Below, piece after piece: positions 1 to 4,536 of a stretch of DNA of 7,476 bases. The position numbers and the translations under genes are program-made. The stretch is from an uncultured Clostridia bacterium (GTDB taxonomy: Bacteria; Bacillota; Clostridia; TANB77; CAG-508), in assembly GCA_947624405.1 (NCBI GenBank), contig CANQKB010000101.1, positions 1 through 7,476 on the forward strand, read 5' to 3'. The notes under the pieces were generated by a model. That model was not told where the DNA came from, searched no databases, and was given only the letters and a program-made list of their open reading frames with translations. Position 1 is the stretch's first letter; each line of letters opens with the position of its first letter.

Positions 1-77
1 TTAAATGATGAAGCAGTAGCAATACCTGATACTTATGTTGATTCAGCTAAAATGCCTGTTGATGATAATGAAACAAT
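1..77 (+). repeat. Left arm of 77-base perfect inverted repeat
   Basis: Bases 1-77 are identical to the reverse complement of 7400-7476. The repeat is coding: read from base 1 it gives an acidic stretch containing AIPDTYVDSAKMPVDD and ending at NETI. Identity stops at base 78, the third base of an Ile codon (ATT here, ATA in the other arm), and the proteins then diverge at once. Because the repeat reaches the window edge it may continue outside. I see no convincing palindromic core or known recombinase site in it. Confidence 0.97.
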
Positions 78-2952
78 TGTATATAAGGTAGTAGAAGAAG
101 AATATGCACCAGATACAACAGCAGTTCAAGCTGTTGAAGTAACAAATGATACTATTACTTTAAAAGCTATATTAAGCGAAGCTACAAAAGCTAAAACAGG
201 AAAGCAAGGTTACTTAAGTTTTAAGTTAGATAATCAAATAAAAGATTATACAATCACACCAGGAGCTAATGTACAAATTGAAAAAGACGATAAAACTGGT
301 GAAACAAAAGTATATGTTATAGCAAAAGAAGGAAGTTATACATTAGAAATAGCTAATAAAGAAGTTAAAACTACGTTAAAAATAGAAGTCATTGATGTAA
401 CAATGCCAGATACAAGCAAAATAAGTGCACAAGATATACGTGAAGATGATGAAAATACAATTGGAGATGAAATCGCAAAAGCTAATACAAAAAGGGTTGA
501 TTTAAATTCAAATAATACAGGTACAAGTGCTGAGTATAAAGGAAATGTTAACCTAATGAAAGAAGTAAATGTTGATGGTATAACAGATAAATTTTATAGA
601 GCTAGAATTAAAGTTGAAGGATATGATAATACAGATTTAACAGCTGTAAATAAAGACACTCTTAAAGCATATAAGACAGAACCAGTTCCAAATACAACAG
701 ATGAGGTTTACGTTTATTTAAATGCTAATGAATCAAAAATAAATTTAGTTATGAAAAATTCAAACTCAACAGATGCTCAAGTAGAAGTTCAAGATGCCTT
801 TGTTGTTAATTTTGAATCTACTTCAGTCCTTTGGTTAGATCCAAAAGATGATGGAACAGGTGTCAGAGCAGCTGTATTAAATAGTGGAGAATCTACTACA
901 GCTGGTAAACAATGGCAAAATCAACTTTCAACTAATGATGTAATTACAAGTGTAACATTAGATAAAACTAATGAAAAAGTGGTAAATATAGGTGCAAAAC
1001 TTTCTAAGATAGAATCATATGCATTAAACCCAACAACACTTAGACCTGATAGTGGAAATAACAAAGCAGAATATCCTTGGATAGGTATAGAATTAAAAGT
1101 TTTTAGAGGTACTGATTTGACAGTTAGAAAAGAACAAAACTTTGAAGTATATACCGATGATACAAACGTATATATAGACAATGGATCGATGGATGATACG
1201 AGGGTTAGACCATTAGATAACTGGAGACGTATTCAAGTATGGTTTAAAGCTGACAAAGAAGGTCAAACGAAATTTACTTTGAAGTATAAAGCTGCAAATA
1301 ATGAAGTAGAAGAATTACCTATAACATTTAATTTGCATGATTCATCAACAGTAGAGGTAGTTTCAGCAAAAGCAGAAGAATCTAAAAATTCTGTAGGTGT
1401 TATGGACTTTGAAATAGCAAATAATAAAAGCAATTCCCCTACATCAACAATTAACTATAAGACATACAAATATGCAATGGATAATACTGTTACAAGAAAA
1501 GTAGGTAAAAAAGAAATTGCAGGAAGATGGTATTCAGTTGTTGTAAAAACTAATGTACCAGTATCTTCATTGGTTTATTTAGATGACAATAATAAAGGCA
1601 CAGAAATTCCTGAAGAAGATATAGTTTCTGAAAATGAAATTAGAGTATGGTTTAATGCAGATAACGCTACAGGAAACAGTGAAACAGATAAGGTTGATAT
1701 AAAAGTAGCAAATAAATATTCAAAATATGAAACAGATGGAAAAGAAAGAGTTACAATTACATTGATTCCAAATGAGGTATCAAAGACAGAATTAGGTGTA
1801 AATACATCAAATGGTGGAACACAAATATTTACCTCAGAAGTAAAAGCAAATACAGAATTATCTAGTTTGAATTTAAACAACAATGTTAGAGTCGAAGAAC
1901 TATATAAAGAAAAAGTTTCAGATGCTACTTTAGCATACAATATGACTGCAAGTAAGGCAGGAAAAATCGCAAAATCATATGATAGTTCAAAAAATGTTAC
2001 TACATTGACATATGATTTAAATGATTTCAAAACAATAAAAGTTAATAACAAAGAAGGAAAATGGACAGTAGTATACCTCTGCGTAAGAGATAGTGAAAAT
2101 GTAAAAGATGCATTAAATATGCCTGATACTTTATTCCTAGATAAACAGAATGATGGTCAATTGCTTGGTGGTGTAACAGGTAATATATCTAATAAAACTT
2201 GGGATTTAGTACCGATGTGGATTAATTTAAACAGTGATGAAATAATAAATCGTGCTAATTCAAACAGTGTTTTAGAAGTACCAATAACATCTTCAAATCC
2301 TGAGGAACACAACAGTTTATTTATTAAATTTATCATAAAAGATACAACACCAGATATAGAAAATGTAGAAGAAGTTACTGCTCCTGATGGGCTTGCTGAA
2401 GCAAAAACAGGCAATACAACAACTAAAAAAGATTGGGCTGAAAAAACATTAAGTAATAGAAATGCTCAAGAAGCTGATGTTGAAAAATACCTACAAACAG
2501 CAGATATCGTAAATAGAGATATGTTAGAGCCAGAAGTAATTGATGATACTGTTTATCTAACTTTAAAAACAGACTTACAAGAACTTGCAAAACTTACATG
2601 GACAGATCGTAGAGTTAGGTTACCATTATCTTTAGATATTTCTAGCCTAGGAGTTGAAAATGAAGAACAAGTTAAAGTATGGAGTATAACAGATGGTAAC
2701 TGGAGTGATTCTGAAAACGACCACAAAGACCGTTGGGAAGATCATATAGGAATTGCTTTAAACTTAAAAGCAGAAGATGATGTACCATCATTACAGAGTA
2801 AGTCTACTGTTAGAAAAACACTAATAATTGCAAAAACAGTTGGTAATTCATATCAATGGAGTCAACAAAAAAATATAGATACAGTAAGATCTGATTTAAA
2901 GAAAAATAACATACCTTATGTTGTTTATGTAATAGATATAGTTCAAAAATAG
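1..2952 (+). CDS. Surface-type tandem beta-sandwich protein, C-terminal cassette A (5' partial)
   Basis: Partial coding region of 983 codons, open through the left edge and ending in TAG at 2950-2952. The ATG at 52 lies inside the inverted repeat with no ribosome site, so it is unlikely to be the start. The protein looks like about six tandem domains of roughly 100-190 residues. Several carry the recurring strand motif [IV]-x-V-[WY]-aromatic/aliphatic-[NK]-A-[DN] (VYVYLNANE at 706-732, IQVWFKAD at 1231-1254, IRVWFNAD at 1639-1662). Domain ends recur as VIDVTMP (about 391-411) and IIKDTTPDIENV (about 2332-2367). It is acidic, rich in Thr/Asn/Lys/Asp, has one Cys, and has no transmembrane helix. 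The C-terminus IDIVQK has no LPXTG motif. I infer an extracellular, Ig-like repeat protein anchored or exported by an N-terminal part outside the window. I do not recognise the family. Cassette B (7476-4537) is a diverged paralogue. Terminator at 2981-3006. Confidence 0.8.
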   Translation, partial: LNDEAVAIPDTYVDSAKMPVDDNETIVYKVVEEEYAPDTTAVQAVEVTNDTITLKAILSEATKAKTGKQGYLSFKLDNQIKDYTITPGANVQIEKDDKTGETKVYVIAKEGSYTLEIANKEVKTTLKIEVIDVTMPDTSKISAQDIREDDENTIGDEIAKANTKRVDLNSNNTGTSAEYKGNVNLMKEVNVDGITDKFYRARIKVEGYDNTDLTAVNKDTLKAYKTEPVPNTTDEVYVYLNANESKINLVMKNSNSTDAQVEVQDAFVVNFESTSVLWLDPKDDGTGVRAAVLNSGESTTAGKQWQNQLSTNDVITSVTLDKTNEKVVNIGAKLSKIESYALNPTTLRPDSGNNKAEYPWIGIELKVFRGTDLTVRKEQNFEVYTDDTNVYIDNGSMDDTRVRPLDNWRRIQVWFKADKEGQTKFTLKYKAANNEVEELPITFNLHDSSTVEVVSAKAEESKNSVGVMDFEIANNKSNSPTSTINYKTYKYAMDNTVTRKVGKKEIAGRWYSVVVKTNVPVSSLVYLDDNNKGTEIPEEDIVSENEIRVWFNADNATGNSETDKVDIKVANKYSKYETDGKERVTITLIPNEVSKTELGVNTSNGGTQIFTSEVKANTELSSLNLNNNVRVEELYKEKVSDATLAYNMTASKAGKIAKSYDSSKNVTTLTYDLNDFKTIKVNNKEGKWTVVYLCVRDSENVKDALNMPDTLFLDKQNDGQLLGGVTGNISNKTWDLVPMWINLNSDEIINRANSNSVLEVPITSSNPEEHNSLFIKFIIKDTTPDIENVEEVTAPDGLAEAKTGNTTTKKDWAEKTLSNRNAQEADVEKYLQTADIVNRDMLEPEVIDDTVYLTLKTDLQELAKLTWTDRRVRLPLSLDISSLGVENEEQVKVWSITDGNWSDSENDHKDRWEDHIGIALNLKAEDDVPSLQSKSTVRKTLIIAKTVGNSYQWSQQKNIDTVRSDLKKNNIPYVVYVIDIVQK
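1528..1662 (+). repeat. Inverted paralogous block shared by the two cassettes (copy A)
   Basis: This 135-base stretch aligns without gaps to the reverse complement of 5821-5955, with about 26 differences by hand count (about 81% identity). It includes a 20-base perfect run at the codons for VVKTNV. It encodes WYSVVVKTNVPVSSLVY through a VW-x-x-AD strand. It is the best conserved internal block I found and shows that the cassettes are true paralogues. Confidence 0.85.
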
Positions 2953-2981
2953 GCTAATAATACTAGAACATATTATATAAA
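2953..2981 (+). repeat. Inner 29-base inverted repeat, 3' untranslated (left)
   Basis: Beginning directly after the TAG of cassette A, these 29 non-coding bases are identical to the reverse complement of 4503-4531 behind cassette B. The sequence is AT-rich and contains a weak hairpin (ATAATA at 2957-2962 with TATTAT at 2971-2976). The following terminators differ in sequence. It may be ancestral 3' sequence of a duplicated gene or a second recombination site nested inside the outer repeat. Confidence 0.9.
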
Positions 2982-2984
2982 AAG
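2967..2984 (+). repeat. 18-base direct repeat before the ATPase unit
   Basis: AACATATTATATAAAAAG occurs here and again at 4339-4356, in direct orientation. Its first 15 bases are also the last part of the 29-base inner repeat, so the motif follows the stop codons of all three large genes. Being AT-only except for two bases, part of the match could be chance. Confidence 0.7.
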
Positions 2985-3006
2985 GAGCAGGGAAACCTGC
3001 TCTTTT
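2981..3006 (+). terminator. Intrinsic terminator of cassette A
   Basis: A 7-base-pair stem GAGCAGG (2985-2991) / CCTGCTC (2996-3002) closes a GAAA tetraloop. It is flanked by AAAG upstream and TTTT downstream, which extend the stem and give the U-tract. It lies 33 bases after the stop at 2952 and separates cassette A from the ATPase promoter. Confidence 0.92.
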
Positions 3007-3091
3007 AATATACAAAGAAATCATGTTTTGTCTTTATCAACTCTAAACTTTATTACAATATTATAAAAGATTAGACTGTACTCGAAAGTAT

Positions 3092-3120
3092 TTGACATAT
3101 TTAAAATATAGTGGTACAAT
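3092..3120 (+). promoter_or_regulatory. Strong promoter of the ATPase gene
   Basis: A consensus -35 TTGACA (3092-3097) and a -10 TACAAT (3115-3120) are separated by 17 bases, with an extended TG (3112-3113). The transcript should start near 3127, giving a leader of about 20 bases. The ATPase is thus transcribed independently of either cassette and of the segment's orientation. Confidence 0.88.
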
Positions 3121-3131
3121 ATATATAACCG

Positions 3132-3139
3132 AAAGGAAG
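3132..3139 (+). promoter_or_regulatory. Ribosome binding site of the ATPase gene
   Basis: AAAGGAAG ends seven bases before the ATG at 3147. The spacing supports this ATG as the start. A second purine-rich GTGGAG (3139-3144) is only two bases from the ATG and too close to serve. Confidence 0.75.
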
Positions 3140-3146
3140 TGGAGAT

Positions 3147-4340
3147 ATGATAAAGCGTGAGATGTATTTAGCGAAAATAAGAGATTCATATGATAGTGAG
3201 TTAATTAAAATAATTGTTGGTGTGAGGCGTTCAGGAAAATCTGTATTAATGATGCAAATAATAGAAGAATTAAAAGAAAAAGGAATTGATAACGAACACA
3301 TTATATACATTAATTTTGAAGATTATGATTATACTGACTATACTAAGCCAAAAGAATTTAATGAATTTGTAAAAAATAAAATTAAAGATAAAAAGAAATA
3401 TTACCTCTTTTTTGACGAAATACAAGAAGTAGAAGATTTCGAAAAAGTAATCAATTCTTTTAGGGCAACTATGAATGTTAGTATATTCATAACTGGTTCA
3501 AATAGTAAGGTACTTTCAGGAGATTTAGCAACTCATTTAGCAGGTAGATATATAAAAATACAGATAATGCCATTTACTTTTTCAGAATATTTGGAGCTAC
3601 AAAATAATCAAAAATCAAATAAAGATGAGGCTTTCCTTGAATATTTGGAATGGGGTGGTATGCCTCAAATATATAATTCAACAAGCATCCAAGAACGCAA
3701 AATGTATTTAAGAGATTTATACAATACCGTTATTTTGAAAGATATTGTCGAAAGAAATAGCATAAAAGATGTAAATCTATTAAACAGAGTTATACAATTT
3801 ATGATGGAAAATATCGGCGGTGTAATATCAGCCAATTCAATCACGAAATTTCTCAAAAGTGATAATATCACAACTAGTGTAGATACAATTTTAAATTATA
3901 TTGGATATATCAATAATTCTATGATTGCAAATAAGGTTAGCAGATATAACATTAGAGGAAAATCCGTAATGACATTACTGGAAAAGTATTATGTAGTAGA
4001 TTTAGGACTATTGCAATTAAAAAGTACACCTATTGAGAAAAAATTAGGTGGAAGACTAGAAAATATTGTATATAATGAATTATTAGCTAGAGGCTATGAT
4101 GTTTATATAGGAAAAATTGACAATGGTGAAATTGACTTTGTTGTAGATGATTTTGGAGATAGATTTTATATTCAAGTAGCAGATTATTTATCAAGTGAAG
4201 ACGTAGTTGGGAGAGAATTTGGTGCATACAAAAACGTTGCTGATAATTTTCCCAAATATGTGCTTACAATGGATAAAATAAATTACAGCAGAGATGGTAT
4301 TATTCATAGGAATATAGTCGATTGGTTATTGGATAAATAA
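3147..4340 (+). CDS. AAA_14 / DUF4143 family P-loop ATPase
   Basis: Complete 397-residue cytosolic-type protein, a usual length for this family. N-terminal AAA-like domain: Walker A GVRRSGKS (residues 25-32), Walker B YYLFFDE (85-91), a sensor-type ITGSNS (115-120) and GDLATHLAGRY with candidate Arg finger R134, followed by PFTFSEYLEL. A helical, winged-helix-like middle part follows. The C-terminal DUF4143 region resembles a PD-(D/E)XK nuclease fold: RLENIVYNELL (303-313), GEIDFVV (327-333, D330), YIQVA (341-345). The usual catalytic Lys of E-x-K is absent, as is common in this family, so nuclease activity is doubtful. The cellular role of the family is not established. It has its own promoter and ribosome site, is the only complete large gene in the segment, and sits between the two convergent cassettes. 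It is not a recombinase by sequence; a link to inversion or to the surface protein is speculative. Confidence 0.92.
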   Translation: MIKREMYLAKIRDSYDSELIKIIVGVRRSGKSVLMMQIIEELKEKGIDNEHIIYINFEDYDYTDYTKPKEFNEFVKNKIKDKKKYYLFFDEIQEVEDFEKVINSFRATMNVSIFITGSNSKVLSGDLATHLAGRYIKIQIMPFTFSEYLELQNNQKSNKDEAFLEYLEWGGMPQIYNSTSIQERKMYLRDLYNTVILKDIVERNSIKDVNLLNRVIQFMMENIGGVISANSITKFLKSDNITTSVDTILNYIGYINNSMIANKVSRYNIRGKSVMTLLEKYYVVDLGLLQLKSTPIEKKLGGRLENIVYNELLARGYDVYIGKIDNGEIDFVVDDFGDRFYIQVADYLSSEDVVGREFGAYKNVADNFPKYVLTMDKINYSRDGIIHRNIVDWLLDK

Positions 4341-4356
4341 CATATTATATAAAAAG
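4339..4356 (+). repeat. 18-base direct repeat after the ATPase unit
   Basis: Second copy of the motif at 2967-2984, overlapping the last two bases of the ATPase TAA. The pair brackets the terminator-promoter-ATPase block. This could mark the join of an inserted module or allow its loss by recombination between the copies. Confidence 0.7.
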
Positions 4357-4368
4357 ACTGTTAATCTT
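4351..4368 (-). terminator. Weak minus-strand hairpin with U-tract
   Basis: On the minus strand AAGATT (4368-4363), loop AAC, AGTCTT (4359-4354, one G-U pair) runs into TTT (4353-4351). It overlaps the stop of the short reading frame. It would end a transcript of about 50 bases from the promoter at 4406-4434 before it enters the ATPase gene. The stem is short and AT-rich, so termination would be inefficient at best. Confidence 0.3.
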
Positions 4369-4387
4369 CAATAATTTTTCGCTCCAT
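4361..4387 (-). CDS. Possible 8-codon leader ORF or gene-start remnant (MERKIIED)
   Basis: A minus-strand ATG at 4387-4385 is preceded by GGAGG (4397-4393) at five bases and a promoter at 4406-4434, and the frame ends in TAA at 4363-4361. The expression signals are complete but the product has only eight residues. It could be a translated leader, a start left behind when a gene was deleted, or chance. The sequence is too short to assign a family. Confidence 0.3.
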   Translation of the reverse strand: MERKIIED

Positions 4388-4405
4388 ACTAACCTCCATA
4401 TATAT

Positions 4406-4434
4406 ATTATATCATATAAGTCTAAAAAAATCAA
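4406..4434 (-). promoter_or_regulatory. Minus-strand promoter in the central spacer
   Basis: On the minus strand, TTGATT (4434-4429) and TATAAT (4411-4406) are 17 bases apart, with an extended TG (4414-4413). It points toward the 3' end of the ATPase gene. A GGAGG ribosome site and an ATG follow at once, so the pattern is more than a chance AT-rich hexamer. The surrounding AT richness lowers confidence. Confidence 0.6.
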
Positions 4435-4477
4435 TTGTATGCAATATTTTATTAAACTTATAACATATTGATATATT

Positions 4478-4501
4478 AAAAGAGCGAGTTGCCTCGCTCT
4501 T
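4478..4501 (-). terminator. Intrinsic terminator of cassette B, possibly bidirectional
   Basis: An 8-base-pair stem AGAGCGAG (4481-4488) / CTCGCTCT (4493-4500) has a four-base loop. Read on the minus strand it is followed by TTTT, a proper terminator for cassette B about 36 bases after its stop. Read on the plus strand the tail is TATTTAT, poorer in T, but it could still end ATPase transcripts, which have no better terminator. Confidence 0.9.
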
Positions 4502-4502
4502 A

Positions 4503-4531
4503 TTTATATAATATGTTCTAGTATTATTAGC
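4503..4531 (-). repeat. Inner 29-base inverted repeat, 3' untranslated (right)
   Basis: Mirror of 2953-2981, starting five bases after the TAA of cassette B. Together the two copies flank the central unit 2982-4502, which contains the ATPase gene. Confidence 0.9.
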
Positions 4532-4536
4532 AATTA

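Noticed and set aside
52..54. ATG at 52 (and its mirror at 7425) as the translation start of the cassettes
   Set aside because: There is no ribosome site upstream, the frame is open to the window edge in both arms, and the upstream codons are identical and read naturally into the protein.
1..77. A palindromic recombinase core within the outer repeat
   Set aside because: I found only weak partial symmetry (CAA...TTG around the CTGATAC stretch) and nothing resembling hix, gix, dif or sfx sites strongly enough to call.
3007..3091. A second promoter or RNA element between the cassette A terminator and the ATPase promoter
   Set aside because: TTGTCT and TACAAT in this stretch are 20 bases apart, and no stable fold or conserved RNA motif was apparent.
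3147..4340. ATPase gene as the recombinase or transposase that drives inversion
   Set aside because: Its motifs are those of a P-loop ATPase with a DUF4143 tail. I see no tyrosine-recombinase R-H-R-Y set, serine-recombinase domain or DDE transposase pattern.
4461..4480. Further imperfect copy of the AACATATTATATAAAAAG motif
   Set aside because: It differs by several bases and insertions and is purely AT-rich, so chance similarity is a sufficient explanation.
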